Part shown: positions 11,936-23,012 of the stretch, piece by piece | Layout of the letters: each line of letters starts with the position of its first letter | Position numbering within the stretch: the stretch's first letter is position 1 | Assembly: GCA_964036045.1 (NCBI GenBank) | Contig: OZ038387.1 | Span: forward strand, 17,135,420 to 17,199,419 | From: Eutreptiella sp. 'Long Island Sound 2002' | Taxonomy: Eukaryota > Euglenozoa > Euglenophyceae > Eutreptiales > Eutreptiaceae | Direction: 5' to 3' | Length of the DNA stretch: 64,000 nucleotides | Translations under genes and position numbers: made by a program | Notes under the pieces: generated by a model | Seen by the model: only the letters and a program-made list of their open reading frames with translations | The model's database searches: none | What the model was told of the DNA's origin: nothing

Positions 11936-13710
11936 CCATCTGGACCCCTCTAAAACTCCTCCCCCTGCAATGCGGCGGGAAACGACACCCCCGGAATCAA
12001 ATTGGAGCCTCCCGAGCACACCTGCATACTGCGCATCGTATGCACAGCTGATGACGCAGACGGTGGAATCAGGGTGTACATCAACGGACCTCTGTAAAAG
12101 TGGTTAACGTACAGCCCACCTCGCATCAAACCTCCGCAAAAGGGGTATCAAGCGGCACAGACAGGATACCAAGAGCAAGGGCAACAGAAACGAAATCTAT
12201 AAGTTGGCTGATGCTGGAGGTGCTCCATCAGGGGGATGCTCTCAATGGCCCGGGCACCAGTCGCGCAAGCCCTGGCACATGTGATCTACCTGCCATCCTT
12301 GTAGCTGAGACAATGAGAAGGAGGTTCTTTGAAGCAAACTACGCATTTTGCAAACTACGCAAACTACTCATGTTTCATGCTTGAGATGCTTATTGCAGAA
12401 ATTCCATCTCCACTGGGCCTAGAGTGCTTCATGAACCAGGCCCCAAACGATTTGAAGGTCCTCGATGCCCGATCCTCTTGGTGGCATAAAAAAAAGCCAT
12501 TGTGGTTTTTGAAGCCTCTGCTGGCGTCCCATTGCCTAATGACAGACACTTGGTGCAACAACTGCAGGTGGAGTGAGCCACTCACAATGGTCTACACGGG
12601 CAGACGGCATTGGCGACATGGTTAAACCTCCAAACGGGGAGCATGCCAATCAAGCACGTCCAGAGCACCAGTTCCGCAATGCCAGACAACAGAGCAAACC
12701 CAAGAAAATGCAACTCAAAGGCATGCCAGAAGAGGTATAAAGAAGATACAAAGAACGCTAAAGAAATCAAGAGGGCATGGACCGCCGGCGCTGCCTCCAC
12801 CACCACCACCACCACCACCACCACTGCATGCAGCAGCAGAAATATGCAACCAGAAGCAGGGTCACGAGCAGGGGCCGCAAGCAGCAGCTAAACGGGCATC
12901 GAGCATCAGCGTCCGTCATACGCCACCTGTACCACAAGCAGCAGGCAGCGGTGACAGCGGTGGCGAGCATGCGCAAAAGAGCCAGCAAAAATCCAAATTC
13001 GTGTGCGCATCAGCACATCAAGCCCGAGCACAGCACATACTTTGGGGCGGATCTCCGCACTGATTACACCCTCGACATCGGCAGCATAAGACAGGGGAAA
13101 GGTACACAGTTGCCCACATGTGTCCATGACCACATTCAAGGCACAGTAGGGAGGCAACCTGAGCGCGGGGGCAGCTGTCAGGGCAAGAACAAAATTATGG
13201 GCACACTGCATATGCACATCAAATCTAGCACTACGTCAACAGGTCACACTGATTGATCCCGAATCTAAACCGTGCGCAGGCGTCACTCGCCCAAAGCTCT
13301 CGTTGTGCGTTGCCCTATAGCCAAGCTACTCCAATCCCTTCTGCTTTAGGCACGATCTGTGGTGTCGCACAAGCATCCACGCTGACACCTCGGATGGGCA
13401 GTGGAGATTGTCAAAGAGGAGGATAGAAGAGGCGAAATGCGGGAGAATGGGGGGGGGGGGTTGCGGGGGGGGGGGGGCTAAAACCCAAGTAGGGTGAGGT
13501 GGGAATGAGGGGGGGGGGTTTACCAGACGCTCACCGTCGTGACGAGCGACGTGGGCAGCACAGGGCGCGGCGCTGTCAAACACCCCACTACCAAACACAA
13601 GAGAGGCAAAAAAGCCTCAAGAAGGAGATATGGACTTTCCACACGTCCACATTCCACCTCTCCGCTGTCCTGCAAACAGCTGTTAGCGACGCCACTGTGA
13701 CATATGGGTG
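11936..13710. other. No supported gene; CAC and poly(G) tracts
   Basis: A (CAC)n tract lies at about 12796-12823 and poly(G) tracts at 13450-13460, 13467-13477 and 13510-13518. The + strand frame 12777-13256 is open largely because of the CAC and CAG-rich stretch. No domain is recognised. Confidence 0.45.
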
Positions 13711-13885
13711 CACTATAATGCAAGATAACACAAGATAGTGCAAGATAATGCAGAATAATGCAGGAAAATGCAGGACAGCGCAGCAGAATGCGAGATAATG
13801 CAAGATAATGCAGGAAAATGCAGGAAAATGTAGTATAATGTAGGATAACGCAAGATAGTGCAGGACAATGCAGTAGAATACAGTG
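13711..13885. repeat. ~10-bp minisatellite (GATAATGCAG family)
   Basis: About 17 imperfect units such as CAAGATAATGCAGGAAAATG follow one another. On the - strand they translate as a Leu/Ile/Cys-rich pseudo-hydrophobic frame, which should not be taken for a membrane protein. Confidence 0.75.
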
Positions 13886-14680
13886 TCACATCCATGCCCC
13901 AGCCCATATCATCTTGCCAAGTGCCATGGGCAACAGTGCCCGGCAATGGCTACCATTGGAGTTGAGCCTCCCATCCGCTTGGTTCTGTGGAACCTCTAGA
14001 TTTTTAGCAAATGACCCCCCCCGAAATGGGCCCCGGTTTGGAAAGATAGCAGCCCAGAGGGCCATTTGGCAACTAGATGTTTGTGCGACCTGCAAGCCAT
14101 TGGCTGCTTCTTCACCAGAGTCTCACTTGCTGGACCAACTTCCCACTGCTGGCAGTCCCAGCATTGGTCTTTTTCTTCGGGCCCAGTTGATGGGCAACAG
14201 CGCCAACTCAAGGCCAGGCCCCTCCCCCGTCCGTTTAGTACTTCCATGTCCCTTTGTTCACAGCCGCTGCTTCGGCGTCCTTCCCATGCCTGAGCCAGCA
14301 TGCTTCACACGAAGTCTTTCCGAAGACAGTGGAATTTGGAGGGTGCTCTGCACCGCTGATGTGGGAAAGGTACAGGGCCAGGGAGTTTTGGATCTCCAAG
14401 TGCTACACATCGGTGGTGTGCAGCATTTTCAGGCATTTTGCCATTTGAGGGAAAACAAGGGTGGCCGGGCACTGTGGTCCCTGAACAGGGCCGCTCACCG
14501 GAGACGGTGGCGGCAGCAACACACGAAGCACTCAACAGCCAGCAGCCAGACATTTGGAGGAACAACCAGCAATGGCGGCAACCCATGGTGCAGGGACCGC
14601 TGCACACCCCACCAGTATGCCCGTGCAACGTACAGTGAAGAGGGGGAGGTGCAACACAAGGACAGGTACAGATTACGAGT
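13886..14680. other. Open + frame without recognisable domain
   Basis: A 257-codon + frame (13914-14687) is open across this stretch, with a competing - frame at 14301-13996. Neither shows a known motif. The interval abuts the hAT-like relic on its right and could be part of it. Confidence 0.3.
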
Positions 14681-14689
14681 TCATTAATT

Positions 14690-15830
14690 ACGGAAATTGC
14701 ACAAAAAATACCAAACATATTACAGTGCAAAATTACAAGGCACTTTCCCGGGTCTATGCAAACAAAGGGGTGTCACAGCTCCCAGCCTCACCATCCCCAT
14801 TAGCCATCCAATCTATTTGTGACTTTTTTCTGTTTTTGCTTTTTGGTGATTTTCTCGGTATAGTTAGTGTACTTGTTGGCGATGGTCAAGATTGGCATAT
14901 GGTGCTACCCAAAGCACTTCCTAGGTCCCTAGGCAGCAATGTCTTGGCCTAGAAGCGGTTCCCCACACCCCCATTCAAATGCAGGCCATTGACAGCCGAT
15001 TGCTTCCAAGCGACTTTTCCACAAAGCTGATGTATCACGGATGCTCCACTCCATCGTGGTATACTTTCTCAAAAACCCTTGGAGAGATGGGTGGTCGATA
15101 TTTTCAATGGGGATACCCACACCAAGGAGAGAAGCGGTCACATCCTCTTTTGTGGCATCAATGATCGGTTGTCGGCTGAACTATGTGTCAGCTCGTCCAC
15201 TGTGGCATCCAATGTAAATAGTGTACTCTTGCCAGCCACAAAATTCAGTTTGGGCAGCAAGGTGGCCTTCCATGGATGCTTCTCAGATTTTGCACGTGAG
15301 ATCGTAAAATCGAGATGGTTGTATTGAACAAGTACTTCACAGTACTTGCTCCACCTCAAATGTCCATCACAGATTAGGGATGGGGTTAGGTTGCTACTAC
15401 ACTGCCCTCTTGGATGCAGCAATGGAGCAATAGTAGGCGTTATCATCCAATTTTCGCTTCTTGGTGTTGTTCTTGGCTGTTTGTTTGCCCAGTGGTCACA
15501 AAGGAAGACAACAATGAGGGGAAATGACTGTGAGTAGACATGCCACATCCTATTCCTACCCTCTTTTTAGAAACCAAGCTGACCCCAGCGGGTTAGCCCG
15601 CCAAATCAACGTGCTTTTCTCTTTCTTGTGGGGGTGGGTGGTGGCTCCACCATGAGGCGCAGGCTATATCAGCCCACCTCTCGTGCCCCCTACCTCTACC
15701 GCCTCCCTTGCCTTGCTTCTGGTTCATGTGGCGGTGCCTCTGCACCCACAATGCAAGCTATCACACAGGGACAAATACAGATTACAATTGGGATTTTTCG
15801 TAATTTCCGTCATTTCCGTTATAACAATAG
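14690..15830 (-). mobile_element. Degraded hAT-like DNA transposon
   Basis: A broken transposase-like frame on the - strand (see 15520-14950) is flanked by A/T-rich sequences that are roughly inverted: ATTACGGAAATTGCAC near 14688-14703 and GTAATTTCCGTCATTTCCG near 15801-15819. Arrays of short motifs of this kind just inside the ends are typical of hAT elements. I could not define exact termini or a target duplication. Confidence 0.35.
14950..15520 (-). pseudogene. hAT-like transposase, N-terminal half, frameshifted
   Basis: Two overlapping - frames appear to be one gene broken by a frameshift near 15170-15150. The upstream frame reads EKHPWKATLLPKLNF...TLDATVDELTHSS; the downstream one, starting before 15141, reads IDATKEDVTASLLGVGIPI followed by ENIDHPSLQGFLRKYTT. 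The second part resembles the region between the BED finger and catalytic core of hAT/DUF659 transposases, where a short GIP motif is followed by xxxxxPxLxxFLxKYT. No intact frame or start remains. Assignment is from motif resemblance only. Confidence 0.4.
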
Positions 15831-17678
15831 TTTTGTTTTAATTTTTGTGACTTTTACCACACTTGAACACAAAAGGGCAGTTGGCCCCTCATTTGCCATT
15901 GGTGTGGGGGGATCGAAAGGGGCAGATTGCCCCTCAACAGCCACTGGTATCAGGCTGTCTAAATGGTATGGCAGTGAGGCCTCATCATGGCAGCGGGACC
16001 ATGTGAAGGCAACGGGGCTGTGTGGGGGCAGTAGCTGTAGGAGGAACACGGGCTCCAAAGGAAATTGGGGTGGAAGGTGCACTTGCTGGTGCTGTATAAA
16101 AACAATGGGGATGTATGAAGGTCGGGACAAAGTTAAGAATACGCTACAGCGATTGCCGTTGGGACAGACACAAGGAGAGCTCATCCACAGGATGAGGGAT
16201 GGAGGTGATCTTCAAGGCAGATGCCGGTGGAGAGGTTGGGAGGTCGCACAGGAAGGCGGTGCTACTGGGAATCATACGCAGATACAATGGTGTCGCAGAT
16301 CTCTGCACTGCTGATGGATCCAGCCTTTTGGAAATCCGAAGGCAACAAAACAGTTTGCGGCTCGGCGTGTTCTCCCGTCTGCTCCTGTGAAAAGAGGAGG
16401 AACTCACAAAACTGCAGCATTGTGCCGTGCCGCAGGGTGCCATTCTTTAGGGCACCTCCAGGTAGGACACAGTGTGTCGAGGAGCCTCAGCCGAATCCCC
16501 AAAAGCGGAGAAGAGCAACATGGCGACATGACCCCATTGCCCACTTGCCCCCTTTGACGCTTCCACAATACCATTGTCCCGGGATTAAACCGGAATTGAA
16601 CACTGCACTTGAAGGTCACGGCTTGTTAACAATGCGGCCACATTTGGTGGGCCGCCCTTTAAACACAATCCCACGCCCAAATCAGCCTATCCGTACTCGT
16701 CCGCTTCCGCATCCAGCCCTTCGCCCTCATCTTTTTGTGGCGACGCGGTAACAATCCCGCAAACTTCCATTTGAAACCCTCCGCCATGCGAAGAGTTCGT
16801 CCCGCAGCCCGCTTGTCCACCCAAGAGCCGGAGCCAGACGGCTTTCGCCGCCTAACACGTCCTCAAATATCTTGTTTGGATCCCTCCACAGAATATGACA
16901 TGGGAAATCCTGCCAGTACTATCAATCGGCATGGGATGATGATTTAGAATGCACAACTCCTTCAATCCAGCCCCGGGTCCAGACCCAGGAGTTTGGACAA
17001 TGACATTAAGCGGCCGTTGTTATGACCAATTGGTGGCCAGTTTGTATTCGGGGGCTCTGATTCGGTTACTCCTCGTCCCAATCCGCCTCGGCCACTTTCG
17101 CCGCTGGAGCTCAGCTCTGTTGCCTTTCAGGCCTCTCTTATCCTTCTGCTGGGCACCACCCTGTTTTTTCCCATTACTGTATGCTCTTCAGGCTGTTGTT
17201 CTCATGGTCCATTGCCCGTGCTGTGTACTATGAGACTTACACTGAGGAGACACTGCGGTCGTGAGGAAAGAGAATAGTCCAATAAAACGTTTCCACAAAT
17301 CGCATGGATGACAGTGCCCCTGTCTGAACCCTGCTGTACATACATACCAGGGTTGTCAATGAAGGCAGCCACGTACACTTTGGAGCGGGGGGCGGTCTGA
17401 GACCTAGGGCTTCGTATAACAACAATTGCCCAAGATTTCTACTATGAACTTTGATTGTTGCCCTGGGGATTTTCCTTGGCCTTTCCCGGTTTGGCATTGC
17501 GTCAGCCGCACTAGTCATCCCTCTTGCCGTTGGCAAGAGGGGGTGAAGCGAGAAGATTCGCTGACGCCCAGCAGGAGCAAGCGGCTGCATCGCCGAAAAT
17601 AGACAAGCACATGCACAGAAGCACCCCTCCGTGCCAAAAGAAACTGACAAAGAATCCGCACGAAAAAGAACAGCGCAC
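15831..17678. other. No supported gene
   Basis: Frames on both strands are short. A - strand segment at about 17388-17343, between a CAG and a GTATGT donor-like site, reads KVYVAAFIDNP and could be an exon, but it does not match the missing half of the neighbouring metacaspase. No DxCHSG motif was found on the - strand here. Confidence 0.4.
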
Positions 17679-18386
17679 CTTGCGACAATGCCCACTGAAA
17701 GCGAAGAATAAAGAGTCGCCCTGGCGAACTCCTTGCGCCAACCAGCGTAATGCTTGCACAAAGTTGTCTCGTGTCGGGGGGTAATGAGGGTCCTCGTCAC
17801 ACAACATTACAATATCCTTGGCCTCGAATCCATTCCGCTGTAGGAATGTCCTCATGGCACGGATGTCTTGCACGGCGCGCGGAAGCTCAAATGACGTCCT
17901 ACACAAACACCACAGGCTGCCGAAGGGATGCTGGGCAAGGTAAGGGAGAGGTACACACACGAATGGTGAGCCCCTGGAATAGCAGAGCACCACAAGCGAA
18001 CAAGCTCATGATGACTGCGCAGCAGTCTGAGCATCTGGGTGCATTCAACAGCTCCAGATGGTCACATGATGAAAAGCGATCCGGCACAAGGAGGTAGCAT
18101 ATGCCTTTCGGCACGGGGTAGGCGCGAGACGACCGCTAGGAGGTGCATAGGCACGGGTAATGAAGCGCACGCGCGCGCGCATGCACACAATTGCTAACGT
18201 CAACATCTATATAGAGAGCCATTAAACACACACACAGCCACGCACACATATCCATACACACAACGCAGTGCACAAGTGTTTAACAAGCTTCACGCTCAAG
18301 ATCTCATCAGGCCGATCTCTTCCTCCTCCTCTTCTTCCTCTATGTGTGTTTGGGTGGGCGGGTGGGTGTTCAACGCAATGCCAAAG

Positions 18387-18433
<47 letters not shown>

Positions 18434-18940
18434 AGCGCCCGCGCCCAACCGTTTTTCGTGCCTTTTTTTGCGGTTCCTGAAGCAGGAGGAGCAAGAGGAA
18501 CGGGCGAGAGAGGGAGAGCCTAATGCAAAAACTCAATTATGTTCTCTTGCTGAGGGATGGTAAGCATACCCGTAATAATTGATGGCGACGATCACCGCTT
18601 TGCTGCACATCTGAGGGCTCACCTCGGAAGCGGGCATGGCATTGTTAAGCGTCTGCAAATGAGACCTATCTCGTGTTTGTGGATTTGCCGAAATAGGTTG
18701 TTGAGCCTTTGTGCCGTGAATCGAAGCTAATGTGCCCCCACACGGTGTTTTACTGGAGCCAGAGCATGCGGCGGCGCCGGGGCTAGCACCCAAACTTGGA
18801 TGTCGAGTGAGGCGCTGGCGCCAGTCCAACAAACTCGCTACAAAGGCGGGGACCAACGTCTGAAGACAACAAGGCTTGGATGTGTGGACGTCCACGGAGG
18901 TGCCCATGAGGCAATAGTCGTCCTTTATGGAGATACCCAC
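17679..18940 (-). CDS. Metacaspase (peptidase C14) p20 region, 5' part only
   Basis: Metacaspases are Arg/Lys-specific cysteine proteases with a His-Cys dyad split between p20 and p10 regions. Two exons are visible. The first (about 18940-18570; true start uncertain) ends KAVIVAINYYG and has a donor GTATGC at 18569. The second (17898-17679) follows an acceptor TGTAG and continues in phase as TSFELPRAVQDIRAM, then QRNGFEAKDIVMLCDED, PPTRDNFVQALRWL and GDSLFFAFSGH, ending at donor GTGCGC (17678). This matches the family order (KALLIGINYYG, ELxGCxND, PTRxN, GDSLFFHYSGHG). The glycine after the catalytic His is Cys here (GHC), which is unusual. The Cys half (DSCHSG) was not found downstream, so the gene is either truncated or continues in exons I could not see. 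The 125-residue N-terminal extension has no recognised domain. Confidence 0.7.
18387..18429. repeat. (GT)n microsatellite in metacaspase intron 1
   Basis: An uninterrupted GT run of about 20 units. It lies between the two metacaspase exons (intron 18569-17899). Confidence 0.9.
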
Positions 18941-19665
18941 GCCACCACCTAAGTGCCATGGATGGTGAGGGCAGTATTGCAGCTAAAGAGGGGTATGGCA
19001 AGGACTAAGTGTGTGGCAAGACGGGGAGGGCAAGAGTGAAGCTATAGAGGGGCAAGGCAAGACCAAATGTGAGGCCGGGATTGAGTGTGAGACTGAAGAG
19101 AGCAAAAACAGGGTTAAGCAATCTTCAAAATCACGGGCGGTCGCAAGCGGTTGCATGCCCTTTTTTGTTAAAATCGTCAGGGCTTCATTTATTTGCAGTA
19201 GAGAATCAAACCCTCCTTGCCATTGAAAGCCATGGTCCCGAAGTGACAAAAGTGATAGGGTGGTACCCAAGCCCCATGCTCAGCACGAACTGGTTACGGA
19301 TGTTGTCGTTGTTGTTGTTGTGACTTTTGTTTTCGCAACCGTACGGTTGTGGCGCCAAGGACCCATCTAACCATCAACACGACATTGCATGCGCTCACAC
19401 TTTTGGAACCGCCACAAACACAATGCAACTTGATTGATTGTTGAAGAGTATTTTGGTGGATCAAAGTGTGATGATGTGGAGCTAGATCAACATATTGCAT
19501 GCTCGTCACAATGGTTTCATGTAGATGGGACAACTAGAGGGTGTCTTTATGTTGCATGCCCTCGAAAGAGGAGTCTCCTCAAGAGCGGCAGAATAGGAGT
19601 GAAGACCGGCGAAGGCTTCATGTAAGGCAAGTTGAGAGGGCAAGTGGATGGATGTGTGGTAGGCG
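18941..19665. other. No supported gene; one coding-like - segment
   Basis: On the - strand a segment around 19235-19135 reads GGFDSLLQINEALTILTKKG, which looks coding. It lies just upstream of the metacaspase and could be an upstream exon of that gene or of another one. I found no convincing splice pair joining it. Confidence 0.3.
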
Positions 19666-20430
19666 GTCCGCGGATCACTGATCCGCGGGGGTCCAAAAAC
19701 CCCCCCCTCCCCCCCACCAAATGATCCGCGGATCACGGATCACCTCCCCCATAAACCCCCCCCCCTCCCCCCTGCCTAGCAAAATGATCCGCAATTTTCC
19801 AGACCACCAATTCGGACATGTGGACAGTCCTAGGGGCTGGTGAAGATGGCTCCGACATTACACAAACTAGGCCACTATCAGAGAAAGTAGAGTGCAAAGG
19901 GGCACGGAGTAAAAGAAATGATCCACCGATTCATAAGCAAGAAAAATGATCCGCAGACACGGCATAAGTGACACCTAGAGCACGCACGAACAACACATTG
20001 ATCCACCAATTTGTGTTGCAAAAAATGATCCAAAAATGTAACTTCCAAATGTAAGTATCACCTAGAGCACGCACAAAGCAAGATATTGATCCACCAATTT
20101 GTGTTGCAAAAAATGATCCAAAGATGTAACTTCCAAATATAAGTATCACGCAGCAACATTTTGGACCAACAATGTGTCTAAAAAAAAAAGAACCCAAAAT
20201 GGAAATTCACTTGTTCCAACAATGTAACTTCCAAAAAATGATCCACAAGGCCACAAGACCATTGGCACAAAGTTGAAAGTGCAATCAGCAAAATGGTCCA
20301 AAATGGTCCAAGAATGATCCAAAAGTGATCCACGGATCACCACCCTCGAAACCCCCCCCCCCACTGCCTAGTGTTTTGATCAAAAATGATCCGGATCACC
20401 CACCCCATAACCCCCCCCCCCTGCCACGCG
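19666..20430. repeat. TGATCC-rich repeat block with palindromic ends
   Basis: The block opens with GATCCGCGGATCA-type palindromes and C-rich runs (19666-19775) and closes with TGATCCACGGATCACC and C-rich runs (20328-20422). Inside, two units of about 87-90 bp (19971-20057 and 20058-20147) share CACCTAGAGCACGCAC, TTGATCCACCAATTTGTGTT and GCAAAAAATGATCCAAA. TGATCC occurs well over a dozen times. The layout suggests a non-autonomous element with subterminal repeats, but no transposase or target duplication was seen. Confidence 0.55.
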
Positions 20431-20694
20431 ATAGATGCATCTTCCCAGAGCATGTCTTGGGAGCGTACTTTTGTGAAACGACGTTACTTCGCCCCTAGGC
20501 ACTTGGTAGACGGTTGGTGGTCATTGCGATCTTCTTTGCATTATTGGACATGCGACATGCGCCTTCGCCTTTTCAACGGGGCCCACTAGCTAGGGTGGTC
20601 ATTTAGTTACGGCGGGTTTGGAGGTGGGTACGACAAGCCGTCGGAGAAATGGCCAAAACTTCGAGTCGTTAAAATGTGCGCCAGTTTGTGCAAC

Positions 20695-20800
20695 AATAGA
20701 GAGGAGCTGACAGGCAAAAAATTCCCCTCCGGGAATGGAACCCAAGACCCTCCAAATTGGGACCTGGCACATCGTCCACTGAGCTACCATTCAATTCTGA
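20695..20800 (-). other. tRNA-like SINE relic
   Basis: On the - strand a box A TAGCTCAGTGG (20786-20776) is followed by a box B GGTTCCATTCC (20742-20732), one mismatch from the GGTTCGANTCC consensus. The spacing of 33 bp fits an RNA polymerase III internal promoter. The anticodon arm does not fold convincingly, which favours a tRNA-derived SINE over a tRNA. Confidence 0.45.
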
Positions 20801-21348
20801 GACATCTGTGCAACAAAGGGTTCACAGGTTTGACATGTTATGAAAAAAAAAAAGTCCTTGGTTTGGATGTTCATGGAGGTGGGGGGGGGGGTGCACATGC
20901 ATGTAGCCCCCAAACGCATATTTTCTCTTGAGGGTCGCAAGCGGTCGCTAGCAGTCGCACGTGGTTGCAAGCGGCGAGCACCCCTAGAGGTCGTTTGGGC
21001 TCGAGCCGTGTTAAAATTTGCGCAACAATTGGTCGGCGTGCTAAGGTGTCGAGGAGGGGCATTTGCATGCCTAGGGTAACCAAAGAAGGCTTGAATTGCC
21101 CACAAGGCACATTGGTCTCATCACAATCGAACCTTAGCCCCGAAACCGCATGCCCTCGGGAGCTTACCATCGAAGTGATGAGTTTGTCCCTTTCTTCGCA
21201 TATTGCTCGGAGCCATGGACATCAGAATAAAGGGCCAAAAATCCAACACCTCTGGAATCCGTTGCCCCTTTTCGCATTCTCCAGCCTCCAAACGCTTAAA
21301 TCACATTATGACCGAAAAGCACTCAAGCATGCGACCATGACAGCGCAC

Positions 21349-21685
21349 CTGCCATGTCGCGGCCAAGAAGAGCACCCTCGAGAAGGAACTCGTACAACGC
21401 AAGTTTGGCTACCGGATCGGTGGGCAAAGTCGTCAGAAGTGTGGAATAACTAAAGAGCCGCTCAGTCGCCAAGTCGTAGGTGAGTAAGATAGCACAACGT
21501 GCGCCGAAATCAATCACGCATGTGTTGTTATGGTCCAATGTCAGAGGAGGTGTCTCGAGCACCTCGGCTAGGTGCATGAGCATTTCGTTCGCGAGGCGGC
21601 GACCCTCCGACTCCGTAGGTGGTGGGGGCTCCCCTTGCGTCGGTGTGGCATGGAAATTGTAAAGGGACGGGACGTCAGCCGCCAT
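21349..21685 (-). CDS. CesT (Tir-chaperone)-like domain protein, exon
   Basis: The frame carries the CesT-type fold signature: GRRLANEMLMHLAEVL, then LTLDHNNTCVIDFG, CAILLTYDLATERLFSYS, LLTTLPTDPVAKLALYEFLL and EGALLGRDMAG. In bacteria CesT proteins are small dimeric chaperones for type III secretion effectors; members are also known in some protists, with unclear roles. I prefer the Met at 21685 (MAADVPSLYN); an upstream in-frame Met at 21718 is possible. The exon probably ends at 21349, where GGCAG is followed by a GTGCGC donor identical to that of the metacaspase gene. Without splicing, the frame runs only 8 codons further. The 3' exon was not identified with confidence. A free-standing bacterial gene is unlikely given the apparent intron. 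Confidence 0.6.
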
Positions 21686-21718
21686 GCCACGCAACGAGAC
21701 TACAAGAATGTGATGCAT

Positions 21719-23012
21719 CCTTGGTAGCAGGCAAGTGTTTTGTCGAAAATGACTTGAGGAATCTCATGTGACGCGAGCTAATGTCCCATTAATTTCGCGT
21801 TCGGGTTACCTTTGGTTCAACAGCAAAGAAACGATTGTCATTGGATGTCGAAGTATTCCGGGCACCCTAAGATAGATGATCTCTTTTGGAGTCCGGCAAG
21901 ATCTCGGCCAACCGGGGAAACGAGGTCCGTCACTTTGACGTTTGGGATGACGGGCGCATGGACAACAAGCCACCGTTTTCGTGCTGCCTTTTTGTTCTTG
22001 CTTTGCATGTGTTCGGCTCCGCGGCGCCGAAACCCTGCTAGGACAGAAGTTGTACTTCTCACGCCACCCTGTTGTGCCGGGTCCGGATGGTCCGCCCTTC
22101 GAATCAACCGGGGGGCGTCCGAACCACACATTTATTTTGACATCTCATTGACGTGGATGTGGGACTGGGATTGAACGGAAAATTTGTTAAGCGTTTGAAA
22201 ACCTTCAGATTTCGGGGCCCAAAAGTCCTAATCGATCCCCTCGCTTCCAGCAAAATGATTGGGAAATCCGGATGAAAAATTCGCGCTAAAGGCGCGGAAA
22301 ACTGCCAGCACGGTGATCGCGAAAAAAACCCTTGCACCTTGGAATATGGATGCCCAGTGCACTCTCCAGCTATCTGCTCTTTGCTTAACATGCGTATCCT
22401 CGATCCCAACTCGGCCCTTCATTGACCACTTTCGTTCCTTTCTATGAAGAGGATAACTTCGATTTCTATTCTATCTCTTTTGCCGGTGTCTAGTGAGGCT
22501 TAGTTTGTCAGTCACCTCAGTCATTCACCGCAGGGTCCAGCGTGGCAGAGAAGCAAAGGTGTAAGCAGTGTCAAACAACATCAGCATGTATGGGAAACGC
22601 CCGACACGTATGTGCAGTCCTCACAACATCTATCAAAGATGACAACGTTGTGGATGTCAAAAACAACACACGGTGCATGGATTGTACAACCACGGTGTTC
22701 TCTTTACGGACATTTTGATTTCGGTTATTGTGCTTGCCTCCTGGTACCGCGGAATCACGCGAGTTGCACAGGTGTTGTTGGCTCGTGGAGCATTGCTTGT
22801 GCGTGCCCGCCGCCGTGAGTAAGCCCCAAAGCAGTGACAGTCCCGATTGCTTCAACCACAAAGGAAACACCCAAAGACACCTGGGTTGCAAGGGTACTCT
22901 GGAAGTTGGGCTTGCTGTTTCTGGGTGTATTTGCATCTGTTGTGTGCTCAAGCATCAGCGCAGTTTATTCCATACAGGCGTCGTTTCGTGTACAGAATTT
23001 CTTCAACAAAAC
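21719..23012. other. Intergenic; one candidate + exon
   Basis: A strong + strand donor, GCC|GTGAGTAAG, lies at 22816, preceded by an open stretch reading GITRVAQVLLARGALLVRAR. Another + frame (22834-23016) has a hydrophobic run, LGLLFLGVFASVVCSS. Neither is assignable. The rest lacks features. Confidence 0.3.

Noticed and set aside
13588-13946. Hydrophobic, apparently membrane-spanning - strand frame
   Set aside because: It is the translation of the GATAATGCAG minisatellite.
18268-18563. + strand Cys/Val-rich ORF
   Set aside because: It is the GT microsatellite in the metacaspase intron read through.
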